From Clostridia bacterium (GTDB taxonomy: Bacteria > Bacillota > Clostridia > Lachnospirales > Cellulosilyticaceae): 19,955 bases of DNA. Position 1 is the first letter of the stretch; the number at the start of each line of letters is the position of its first letter. This document shows, piece after piece, positions 6,425-13,202 of the stretch. A program made the position numbers and the translations under genes. The stretch covers positions 1-19,955 of the forward strand of contig JAQSYC010000010.1 of the NCBI GenBank assembly GCA_029256345.1. The letters are read 5' to 3'. The notes beneath the pieces were generated by a model, which worked only from the letters and a program-made list of their open reading frames with translations, was not told where the DNA came from and searched no databases.

Positions 6425-7423
6425 GTGATCAGATATATTTTTAAAAGACTTGCTATGGCATTTGTAACTCTATGGGCAGTGGTAACGATTACTTTTCTCA
6501 TAATGCATGCTATTCCTGGCGATCCTTTTGCAAAAGAAGGTAAAATGCCTCCTGCAGTCTATAACAACTTAATGAAGCATTACAATCTAGATAAACCTTT
6601 AATTGAGCAATACGGACTTTATCTTAAAAATTTATCTCAGTTGGATCTAGGTCCATCCATTAAAAATAAATCCCGTGACGTTAACGATTATATAGAAGAT
6701 AATTTCCCAGTTTCACTGCAGCTTGGGGTGATTGCACTTTCTTGTGCCAGTATTGCAGGGATTTTATTGGGGATGCTGGCAGCCCTAAAGCGTAACAAGT
6801 GGCCTGATTATTTATGTATGATTATTGCTATTATAGGTATCTCAGTCCCCAGCTTTATTATGGCAACCTTTATGATTCAACTATTTGCGGTCAAGCTAAA
6901 ACTGCTTCCGACTTCTGGCTGGGATGGTCTGCCTAATTATATTCTGCCTGGTATTGCTCTGAGCTTAATGCCACTGGCATATATTGCAAGAATGATGCGT
7001 TCCAGTATGATTGAAGTAATGGGGCAAGATTATATCAAAACGGCTAAAGCCAAAGGACTTTCTATGGGCAAGGTCATCAGAAGACATGCCTTAAGAAACT
7101 CACTTATCCCTGTAACCACAGTTATTGGGACAACACTGGCAAACTTAGTTGTCGGCAGTTTTATCGTGGAGAAGATTTTTAGAATTCCAGGACTTGGCAA
7201 ATACTTTATCCAATCTATAGGAAATAGAGATTACCCTGTTATTTTAGGAACAGCGGTATTTTATAGTGCTATCTTAATCTTTGTAAATTTTGTAGTAGAT
7301 ATTCTTTATGTTGTAATTGACCCAAGAATTAAGCTTTCGGGGCCTCAAAAAAACAAAAAAAATAAGATGCTCTTAAATTTACAAGCGCTTTTTGGGCGCA
7401 AAGAACAGATTGAGAAAGGATGA
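6425..7423 (+). CDS. oppB: Oligopeptide ABC importer, permease OppB
   Basis: The 332-residue membrane protein has six likely transmembrane segments (about 9-30, 98-121, 130-156, 170-191, 226-248, 272-299). The N-terminal HAIPGDPF motif is typical of OppB/DppB. The EAA loop contacting the ATPases is at about 200-221 (GQDYIKTAKAKGLSMGKVIR). It forms the translocation pore with OppC. The start is a GTG at 6425, placed 7 bases after AGGAAGGTG; MIRYIFKRL is the usual N-terminus of this family. The length is slightly above the usual 305-320 because of a basic C-terminal extension (about 301-332). Confidence 0.93.
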   Translation: MIRYIFKRLAMAFVTLWAVVTITFLIMHAIPGDPFAKEGKMPPAVYNNLMKHYNLDKPLIEQYGLYLKNLSQLDLGPSIKNKSRDVNDYIEDNFPVSLQLGVIALSCASIAGILLGMLAALKRNKWPDYLCMIIAIIGISVPSFIMATFMIQLFAVKLKLLPTSGWDGLPNYILPGIALSLMPLAYIARMMRSSMIEVMGQDYIKTAKAKGLSMGKVIRRHALRNSLIPVTTVIGTTLANLVVGSFIVEKIFRIPGLGKYFIQSIGNRDYPVILGTAVFYSAILIFVNFVVDILYVVIDPRIKLSGPQKNKKNKMLLNLQALFGRKEQIEKG

Positions 7424-7428
7424 AAAAG

Positions 7429-8361
7429 ATGGAAAAAGAACTTATTTTAACAGAAGACTTATTTGAAAAAGTTGAACGGAATCATGAATTAGCTGACACC
7501 ATCAATAGACCAAGTTTATCTTTTTGGGCAGATGTCTGGAGACGCCTCAAGCAAAACAAATTAGCAATGGTTGGTCTTGCCATTATTACTGTGTTAGGTT
7601 TTTTAGCAGTTTTTGGTCCGTATTTTAATGGGTTTACCTATCAAGCACAGGATCTTACTAACAAAAATGCAACCCCTAGTCTTGTACATTGGTTTGGAAC
7701 CGATTCTCTTGGCCGTGATATATGGACAAGAGCATGGCATGGTGCTAGGATTTCTCTTACTATTGGTATTTTAGCAACTCTGATTGAATTCTTTATCGGC
7801 GCGGCCTATGGGGGAGTATCAGGTCTTGTTGGCGGCAAATTAGATGATTTTATGATGCGTGCAGCTGAAGTACTTTACAGTATTCCTTACATGCTTATTG
7901 TCATTATGCTGAGCATAGTACTTGATAATAAAGGGATTTTTCCTATTATTCTTGCAATGACCATCACGGGATGGATGAGTATGGCAAGACTAGTAAGAGG
8001 CCAGGTACTTCAACTGAAAGAACAGGACTATGTGCAAGCAGCCAGTGCCCTTGGAGCAGGTACGGCCTGGAAACTTCGCAAACACCTTATTCCCAATTCA
8101 ATGGGACCTATTTTGGTTAATATGACGCTTTCTGTTCCAACGGCTATTTTTGCAGAAGCTACCCTTAGCTTCTTAGGTCTTGGTGTACAGGCACCTATGG
8201 CAAGTTGGGGATCTATGGCAAATGATGCGATTGGCAGTTCCCTTGCTGGCCAAGTTTATCAGCTTATTGTCCCAGCCTTTCTTATCTCTTTGACCATGTT
8301 TGGATTTAATGTGCTAGGAGATGGCTTAAGAGATGCACTGGATCCACAACTTAGAAAATAG
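7429..8361 (+). CDS. oppC: Oligopeptide ABC importer, permease OppC
   Basis: About 310 residues. A cytoplasmic N-terminal tail is followed by SFWADVWRRLKQNKLAMVGL, the OppC_N signature, and the first membrane helix. The periplasmic-side hallmark HWFGTDSLGRDIWTRAWHG and the EAA loop QDYVQAASALGAGTAWKLRK follow, then FAEATLSFLGLGVQAP, typical of OppC/DppC. It pairs with OppB. The frame has an earlier ATG at 7420 that overlaps the oppB stop, but AAAGGA would then touch the start codon. From the ATG at 7429 the spacing is 8 bases, so I prefer that start; either way the two genes are translationally close. Confidence 0.92.
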   Translation: MEKELILTEDLFEKVERNHELADTINRPSLSFWADVWRRLKQNKLAMVGLAIITVLGFLAVFGPYFNGFTYQAQDLTNKNATPSLVHWFGTDSLGRDIWTRAWHGARISLTIGILATLIEFFIGAAYGGVSGLVGGKLDDFMMRAAEVLYSIPYMLIVIMLSIVLDNKGIFPIILAMTITGWMSMARLVRGQVLQLKEQDYVQAASALGAGTAWKLRKHLIPNSMGPILVNMTLSVPTAIFAEATLSFLGLGVQAPMASWGSMANDAIGSSLAGQVYQLIVPAFLISLTMFGFNVLGDGLRDALDPQLRK

Positions 8362-8373
8362 GAGGCCATTAAT

Positions 8374-9378
8374 ATGAGTAAATTATTAGAACTACAAGAT
8401 TTGCATGTTTCTTTTAGAACTTATGCAGGAGAAGTACAAGCCGTTCGAGGCGTTACCTTTGATGTAGAGCAGGGAGAGTGTCTGGGAATAGTTGGAGAGT
8501 CAGGTTGCGGCAAAAGCGTAACAGCTCATTCGATTATGCAGCTTTTAAAAGCGCCACCAGCTGAATATAAAAAAGGGTCTATTCTATTTGAAGGCAAAAA
8601 CTTATTAAATAAAACTGAAAAAGAAATGCAGTCTATACGAGGCAATACCATCAGTATGATATTTCAAGATCCTATGACAAGCCTTAATCCAACTCAAAAG
8701 GTTGGTAAACAGATAGCAGAGGTGCTAATAGAGCACAAAAAAATAAGTAAACATGAGGCACTTAAGGAAGCAGAAAAAATGCTGGGACTGGTAGCAGTAT
8801 CGGAACCTCACAAAAGGATCCATCAATACCCACATGAGTTTTCAGGTGGTATGAGACAAAGAGTAATGATTGCGTTAGCCCTTGCATGTAATCCCAAACT
8901 CCTTATTGCTGATGAACCCACAACAGCTCTTGATGTGACCATTCAGGCACAAATACTGGAGCTTTTACAAGATCTTCAGAAGAAACTTAATATGTCTATT
9001 ATACTGATTACCCATGACTTAGGCGTTGTGGCTAAAATGTGCAATAAAGTTGCAGTCATGTATGCTGGGCAAGTTGTAGAACAGGGGGATGTTAGAGAAA
9101 TTTTTGAAAACCCCACTCACCCTTATACCCGTGGGCTCCTTAGAGCGGTTCCACGGATGGATATGACACGAGCAGAGAGTTTACAAACAATCATAGGTAC
9201 GCCTCCAGATTTATTTAAACCACCTGTTGGATGCGCTTTTTTTGCAAGATGTGACGAAGCCATGAAAATATGTGAAAATCATAATCCAGCTATGGAGATA
9301 TCTGGAAAATCTCAAATGTCAGCATGTTGGCTTAATCACCCCAAGTGCCCAATGAAAAATCAAAAAATCATTGGTTAA
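8374..9378 (+). CDS. oppD: Oligopeptide ABC importer, ATPase OppD
   Basis: The 334-residue ABC ATPase shows Walker A GESGCGKS (41-48), the Q-loop glutamine in IFQDP (98), signature FSGGMRQR (156-163), Walker B LLIADE (176-181) and the H-loop histidine in LITHD (214). The C-terminal oligopeptide extension contains PTHPYTRGLL and four cysteines at 287, 293, 300 and 318. In the characterised mycobacterial OppD the corresponding region binds an iron-sulfur cluster. It energises transport as one half of the OppD/OppF pair. AGGAGG (8360-8365) precedes the ATG and overlaps the oppC stop region. Confidence 0.93.
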   Translation: MSKLLELQDLHVSFRTYAGEVQAVRGVTFDVEQGECLGIVGESGCGKSVTAHSIMQLLKAPPAEYKKGSILFEGKNLLNKTEKEMQSIRGNTISMIFQDPMTSLNPTQKVGKQIAEVLIEHKKISKHEALKEAEKMLGLVAVSEPHKRIHQYPHEFSGGMRQRVMIALALACNPKLLIADEPTTALDVTIQAQILELLQDLQKKLNMSIILITHDLGVVAKMCNKVAVMYAGQVVEQGDVREIFENPTHPYTRGLLRAVPRMDMTRAESLQTIIGTPPDLFKPPVGCAFFARCDEAMKICENHNPAMEISGKSQMSACWLNHPKCPMKNQKIIG

Positions 9379-9393
9379 GGAGGAATGTAGACG

Positions 9394-10350
9394 GTGGAAA
9401 ATAAAAAACCATTACTTAAAGTAGAAAATTTAAAAAAATATTTTAATATACAAGGACGTCAGCTTAAAGCTGTGGATAATGTAAGCTTTGAACTTTATAA
9501 AGGCGAAACATTAGGGCTTGTTGGTGAAAGTGGATGTGGTAAATCAACCATAGGTAAAACGATTCTTAGACTTCATGAACCAACTGATGGAAAAGTCATT
9601 TTTGATGGTGTATCGGTATATGATTTATCTAAAAATAAAATGAAAGATATTCGCAAAAAAATGCAGATTATTTTTCAAGATCCTTATTCATCTTTAGATC
9701 CACGTATGAATGTTGCTGATATTATAGGGGAAGCTCTAGATATTCATCAGTTAGTAAAAGGTGAAGCCCGAACAGCACGTATTAAAGAACTCCTTAGACT
9801 GGTGGGTTTAAATGACGATCATTTATCTCGCTTTGCCCATGAGTTCAGTGGTGGACAAAGACAACGTATCGGTATCGCCAGAGCGCTTGCGGTAGAACCT
9901 GACTTTATTGTCTGCGACGAACCTATCTCTGCACTGGATGTATCCATTCAAGCACAAATTGTCAATCTGATGAAAGAATTACAGAATAGATTAGGGCTTA
10001 CGTATCTGTTTATTGCCCATGATTTATCCATGGTAAGGTATATCTCAGACAGGATACTCGTTATGTATCTTGGTAATATGGTGGAGCTTGCTGAAAGTGA
10101 CACGTTGAGTATGAAACCACTTCATCCTTATACAGAAGTATTGCTTTCAGCAGTGCCTATTCCTAATCCAAGTATTGAGCAAAGCCGTAAAAGGATTATA
10201 GTTGAGGGTGAAGTACCAAGTCCTATTGATCCACCACCTATCTGTCCATTCTATGGCAGATGTCCTAAGGCTATGGATATTTGCAAAGGCAAGAAACCAC
10301 TGTGGAAAGAAGTAGAACCTCAGCATTTTGTTGCATGTCATTTATACTAA
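9394..10350 (+). CDS. oppF: Oligopeptide ABC importer, ATPase OppF
   Basis: The 318-residue ABC ATPase has Walker A GESGCGKST (44-52), the Q-loop in IFQDP (95), signature FSGGQRQR (151-158), Walker B FIVCDE (171-176) and the H-loop in FIAHD. The C-terminal region has LHPYTEVLLSAVP and cysteines 284, 290, 297 and 315, spaced exactly as in OppD (6, 7 and 18 residues). The start is GTG at 9394, 10 bases after AAGGAGG (9377-9383). It is the last gene of the operon and is followed by a long hairpin. Confidence 0.93.
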   Translation: MENKKPLLKVENLKKYFNIQGRQLKAVDNVSFELYKGETLGLVGESGCGKSTIGKTILRLHEPTDGKVIFDGVSVYDLSKNKMKDIRKKMQIIFQDPYSSLDPRMNVADIIGEALDIHQLVKGEARTARIKELLRLVGLNDDHLSRFAHEFSGGQRQRIGIARALAVEPDFIVCDEPISALDVSIQAQIVNLMKELQNRLGLTYLFIAHDLSMVRYISDRILVMYLGNMVELAESDTLSMKPLHPYTEVLLSAVPIPNPSIEQSRKRIIVEGEVPSPIDPPPICPFYGRCPKAMDICKGKKPLWKEVEPQHFVACHLY

Positions 10351-10368
10351 TTAAGAGAAAGATTTTTT

Positions 10369-10433
10369 TTCAAATAGACTATAACATGAAGAGCGAGTCA
10401 TTTCATTGTTATAGTCTATTTGAATGGATTTTT
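10369..10433 (+). terminator. Long hairpin terminator after the opp operon
   Basis: The arm starting TTCAAATAGACTATAACATG (10369-10388) pairs with the arm ending GTTATAGTCTATTTGAA (10408-10424). The stem is over 20 bp with one extra T in the right arm and a loop of about 11 bases. TGGATTTTT follows (10425-10433), a modest U-run. The stem start AATAGACT.TAA resembles that of the oppA/oppB hairpin. Confidence 0.7.
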
Positions 10434-10458
10434 CAGATCACATTAAATATGTTATACT
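10430..10458 (+). promoter_or_regulatory. Probable promoter of the TSCPD-domain gene
   Basis: TTTTCA (10430-10435) and TATACT (10453-10458) are 17 bases apart. The start point would fall near 10465, at the beginning of a small hairpin. Confidence 0.5.
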
Positions 10459-10464
10459 ACTTAG

Positions 10465-10483
10465 AGGATAGGATACCTATCCT
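10465..10483 (+). repeat. Small perfect hairpin in the leader of the TSCPD-domain gene
   Basis: AGGATAGG (10465-10472), loop ATA and CCTATCCT (10476-10483) form a perfect 8-bp stem, followed by TTATTTC. It sits at the predicted 5' end of the transcript, so it may protect the mRNA 5' end, act as an operator, or be a second terminator for opp. Confidence 0.6.
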
Positions 10484-10509
10484 TTATTTCTTGAAATGAG
10501 GAGCTAAAA

Positions 10510-10755
10510 ATGGAAAAATATAAAACACAAGGCGTTTGTTCTCCAGAAATTTATTTTGAAATTGAAGAGGGTATTATTAAAAATGTTGAATTTGTAAGAG
10601 GATGTCCTGGTAATGCCCTAGGGATCTCAACGCTCGTTAAGGGCTTAAAAGTTGAAGAAGTCATTGATAAGTTTAAAGGTATTGATTGCCGGGGTAAGGG
10701 TACCTCTTGTCCGGATCAGTTATCCAAAGCTTTAGCGGCCTATATAAAAAAGTAG
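10510..10755 (+). CDS. TSCPD-domain protein (TIGR03905 family)
   Basis: The 81-residue soluble protein contains the motif GTSCPDQLSKAL (about 67-78), which gives the TSCPD domain its name, and an upstream VEFVRGCPGNALGIS segment with a conserved cysteine. Stand-alone TSCPD proteins of this length are common in Clostridia. Related domains occur at the C-terminus of vitamin B12-dependent ribonucleotide reductases, but the function of the small versions is unknown. GAGGAG (10498-10503) precedes the ATG. The gene has its own promoter candidate and a clear terminator overlapping its stop codon, so it is probably monocistronic. Confidence 0.88.
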   Translation: MEKYKTQGVCSPEIYFEIEEGIIKNVEFVRGCPGNALGISTLVKGLKVEEVIDKFKGIDCRGKGTSCPDQLSKALAAYIKK

Positions 10756-10772
10756 ACATATTCTACTTTTTT
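10746..10772 (+). terminator. Rho-independent terminator of the TSCPD-domain gene
   Basis: AAAAAAGTAGA (10746-10756), loop CATAT and TCTACTTTTTT (10762-10772) form a perfect 11-bp stem ending in T residues. The A/T outer pairs make it usable on both strands. Confidence 0.8.
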
Positions 10773-10823
10773 CAGCCTTTTAATATATATAGTGAGAAAG
10801 CAAAATTTGAAAGGACATGATGT

Positions 10824-12020
10824 ATGAATAGAGTCATTCAAAAATTTGGAGGAACGTCTGTTGCCACCCGTGAGAGCCGAGAACGCGTTCTAGATAAGAT
10901 TATAGACAGTGTTAAAAGTAGTGAGTCACCTATAGTAGTTGTGTCTGCTATTGGCCGTAAAGGGTCCCCTTATGCGACAGATACCCTCATTGAATTCATA
11001 AATAATTGTGTGGAGAGTATAGAGGATCGGGAGTATGATTTACTTCTCTCTTGTGGCGAAATCATATCTGCCGTAGTTATAGCCTCACTTTTAAATAAGA
11101 AAGGTTATAAGTCCAGAGCTTTGACTGGTACGCAGGCAGGCATTATTACGGACGCCCATTATAAAGATGCTGATTTATTATATACACAGCCAGAAGGTAT
11201 TGTGTATTGTCTAAATCAAGGCATTATTCCAGTCATTGCAGGTTTTCAAGGAACGACAGAGCAGGGAGAAGTTACGACGTTAGGCAGAGGCGGCAGTGAT
11301 ACAACGGCAGCTATACTCGGTATGGCACTTAACGCTTCCCGTATTGAAATCTATACAGATGTAGATGGTATTATGACAGCAGATCCTAGAGTGTGTGAAA
11401 AAGCCAAGATTATCCCCCAGATGAGTTATAATGAAGTTTTTCAGATGGCAGACAGCGGGGCAAAGGTGATTCATCCAAGAGCTGTTGAGTACGCTATGAA
11501 TGGCAATATCCCTCTTGTCATAAAAAATACTTTTACAGATGAACCAGGTACTTATATTATTCAAAAAACCAAGCAATTAGCAGATAAACCTATAAGCCAC
11601 ATTATTACAAGTATTGCTCATAAAAATGACAGGGTACAGTTCACAATACAAAATCACGGGGACTGCGATAAAAACTTATTAGACGATATTGCTAAAGAAA
11701 ACATCAGTATTGACCTGATTAACATTTTTCCGTATTATAAAGTATTTACTATTGATAAAGCCTACCAGTTACAGTTAGAACATCTACTTAGACTCAATCA
11801 GCATGCCTATAGTTTAATTGGTAATTGCTCTAAAGTGACGATTATCGGTGAGCGAATGACCGGTGTACCAGGTGTAATGGCCAGAATAGTGAAAGCCTGT
11901 CAGCAGGCTAATATCGAAATCCTTCAGACCGCAGACTCTCTGACGACTATTGCTTGTCTTATTAGAGAAACGGATGTTGCACAAGCTATTACGTTGCTTC
12001 ATGAAGAGTTTAATCTCTAA
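10824..12020 (+). CDS. dapG: Aspartate kinase (monofunctional)
   Basis: The 398-residue enzyme phosphorylates aspartate, the first step toward lysine, diaminopimelate, threonine and methionine. Kinase motifs are IQKFGGTSVA (5-14), the catalytic-site region with GTQAGIITDAHY, GFQGTTEQGEVTTLGRGGSDTTA (in two parts, around 142-163), and YTDVDGIMTADPRV. Two C-terminal ACT regulatory domains follow; the second contains GVPGVMARIVKACQQANIEI. Length and layout fit B. subtilis DapG (aspartokinase I, inhibited by meso-diaminopimelate). The assignment to dapG rather than another isozyme rests partly on the tepA-ylzJ-spoIIIE genes that follow, as in B. subtilis. GAAAGGA (10809-10815) lies 8 bases before the ATG. 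No lysine riboswitch is visible in the short leader. Confidence 0.85.
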   Translation: MNRVIQKFGGTSVATRESRERVLDKIIDSVKSSESPIVVVSAIGRKGSPYATDTLIEFINNCVESIEDREYDLLLSCGEIISAVVIASLLNKKGYKSRALTGTQAGIITDAHYKDADLLYTQPEGIVYCLNQGIIPVIAGFQGTTEQGEVTTLGRGGSDTTAAILGMALNASRIEIYTDVDGIMTADPRVCEKAKIIPQMSYNEVFQMADSGAKVIHPRAVEYAMNGNIPLVIKNTFTDEPGTYIIQKTKQLADKPISHIITSIAHKNDRVQFTIQNHGDCDKNLLDDIAKENISIDLINIFPYYKVFTIDKAYQLQLEHLLRLNQHAYSLIGNCSKVTIIGERMTGVPGVMARIVKACQQANIEILQTADSLTTIACLIRETDVAQAITLLHEEFNL

Positions 12021-12036
12021 ATCATCTTCATTTCAT

Positions 12037-12065
12037 GGGTTTTCTTGTTTATTTCAACCCTTTTT
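12037..12065 (+). terminator. Weak terminator-like hairpin after the aspartate kinase gene
   Basis: GGGTT (12037-12041) pairs with AACCC (12056-12060) over a 14-base loop, followed by five T residues. The 5-bp stem is short; it may be only partly effective. The rest of the 119-base gap holds a T8 run (12093-12100) and no clear promoter. Confidence 0.35.
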
Positions 12066-12139
12066 CCTTCATAAATAAGGTATGAATATGCGTTTTTTTT
12101 TGCATACTAACATCAAACAACTTATGGAAGGAAATGATT

Positions 12140-12898
12140 ATGCCTAAGAAAAAAGATGCCTTAAATAAAAAAGATTCTTTAAGCAAAAAAGAAAACAAAC
12201 ATGAAGATACGCAAGAAGAAGTGACTTCAAGCGATACCACTGACACTATCAAGGAGTTCGGACAGCTTCCACCAAGTCCAAATGATGCAGAAAGCCCCAT
12301 CCATTGTCTCACCATTATAGGGCAAGTGGAAGGACACGTTAGTCTGCCGCCTCAAAATAAAACAACCAAATATGAACATATTATTCCGCAAATTGTAGGA
12401 CTGTGTGATAATCCCAAAATAAAGGGAATCCTTGTGATTCTCAATACTGTTGGTGGGGATGTAGAAGCCGGTCTGGCAGTTGCCGAGCTTATTGCGTCCA
12501 TTAATAAACCTGTGGTTTCCTTAGTATTAGGAGGGGCTCATTCAATCGGCGTACCTATCGCCGTTTCAAGCAACTATTCTTTTATTACCCCTACGGCGAC
12601 TATGACTATCCATCCAGTTAGAATGAATGGTACAATCATAGGGGTACAACAAACTTTTGAATTTTTCGATCAAATGCAAGAAAGAATTGTAGCCTTTGTC
12701 TCTAAAAATTCGCATATATCTGAAGCGCGTTTTAGAGAATTGATGCTCGATGTAGGCAAGCTTGCTAGAGATGTTGGCAGTATATTAGTAGGCAAAGAGG
12801 CTGTCGAAGAAAAGATTATAGATGAAGTGGGAGGGCTCAGTCAGGCAATGGACAAACTGCACGAGCTTATTGAAAGTGAAGCGGGTGAGCTTACATGA
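12140..12898 (+). CDS. tepA: ClpP-like serine protease TepA
   Basis: The product (about 252 residues) belongs to the ClpP/crotonase superfamily. After a charged, lysine-rich tail (1-50) comes the protease fold: ILVILNTVGGDVEAGLAVAE (98-117), the nucleophile region LGGAHSIGVP with serine 135, and MTIHPVR with histidine 158, consistent with a Ser/His active site. B. subtilis TepA is a cytosolic translocation-enhancing protein implicated in early steps of protein export; the spore-related synteny is conserved but its substrates are not well defined. An ATG at 12134 is too close to AAGGA (12128-12132); the ATG at 12140, 7 bases after it, is preferred. It overlaps ylzJ by ATGA. Confidence 0.9.
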   Translation: MPKKKDALNKKDSLSKKENKHEDTQEEVTSSDTTDTIKEFGQLPPSPNDAESPIHCLTIIGQVEGHVSLPPQNKTTKYEHIIPQIVGLCDNPKIKGILVILNTVGGDVEAGLAVAELIASINKPVVSLVLGGAHSIGVPIAVSSNYSFITPTATMTIHPVRMNGTIIGVQQTFEFFDQMQERIVAFVSKNSHISEARFRELMLDVGKLARDVGSILVGKEAVEEKIIDEVGGLSQAMDKLHELIESEAGELT

Positions 12899-13110
12899 TG
12901 TATTATTCGGTTGCACCTATTTATGGCTTAGACGAACCTTTAGATTATGTGGAGCTTGATTATAACGGCTCCTCTGTGTTAGCATGTAAGACGGGTGAAG
13001 GATATATTTTAGAGAGAATTTATTCAACTGATCCCAAAGATTATTTAAGGGAAGATTTAAAGCCAGGTAAATTACTGGAAAATAATCTTATCAAACAAAT
13101 TATAAAATGA
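12895..13110 (+). CDS. ylzJ: YlzJ-like small protein
   Basis: The 71-residue protein starts MMYYSVAPIYGLDE and continues with an YVELDYNGSSVLACKTGEGYILERIYSTDPKDYL-type core (VELDYNG, then YILERIYSTDPKDYL), matching the YlzJ-like family. Its function is unknown. Position between tepA and spoIIIE is the same as in B. subtilis, which supports the assignment. Its ATG overlaps the tepA stop (ATGA, 12895-12898), indicating translational coupling; GGTGAG (12882-12887) is a possible ribosome binding site within tepA. Confidence 0.85.
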   Translation: MMYYSVAPIYGLDEPLDYVELDYNGSSVLACKTGEGYILERIYSTDPKDYLREDLKPGKLLENNLIKQIIK

Positions 13111-13114
13111 TATA

Positions 13115-13153
13115 ATAATAGATGTATGCATGGGTATACGTCTATTATATTTT
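13115..13153 (+). terminator. Hairpin between ylzJ and spoIIIE
   Basis: ATAATAGATGTATGC (13115-13129) pairs with GTATACGTCTATTAT (13134-13148), a 15-bp stem with two G-T wobbles (13123/13140 and 13128/13135) around a 4-base loop, followed by ATTTT. It begins 4 bases after the ylzJ stop and is probably a terminator, which would make spoIIIE start its own transcript in the following 50 bases. Confidence 0.6.
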
Positions 13154-13202
13154 CTCGTTTTACTTATTTTACAACGTCGGTATATAAAGGGGTCATTTAC
13201 AA

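Noticed and set aside
10281..10499. Small open frame overlapping the end of oppF and the following hairpin
   Set aside because: It runs through the oppF terminator stem in another frame and lacks a ribosome binding site; it is a shadow frame.
10773..10823. Lysine riboswitch before the aspartate kinase gene
   Set aside because: The leader between the preceding terminator and the start codon is only about 50 bases, far too short for that riboswitch.
11280..11576. Minus-strand frame of 98 residues inside the aspartate kinase gene
   Set aside because: It is antisense to conserved kinase codons and has no start signals or recognisable domain.
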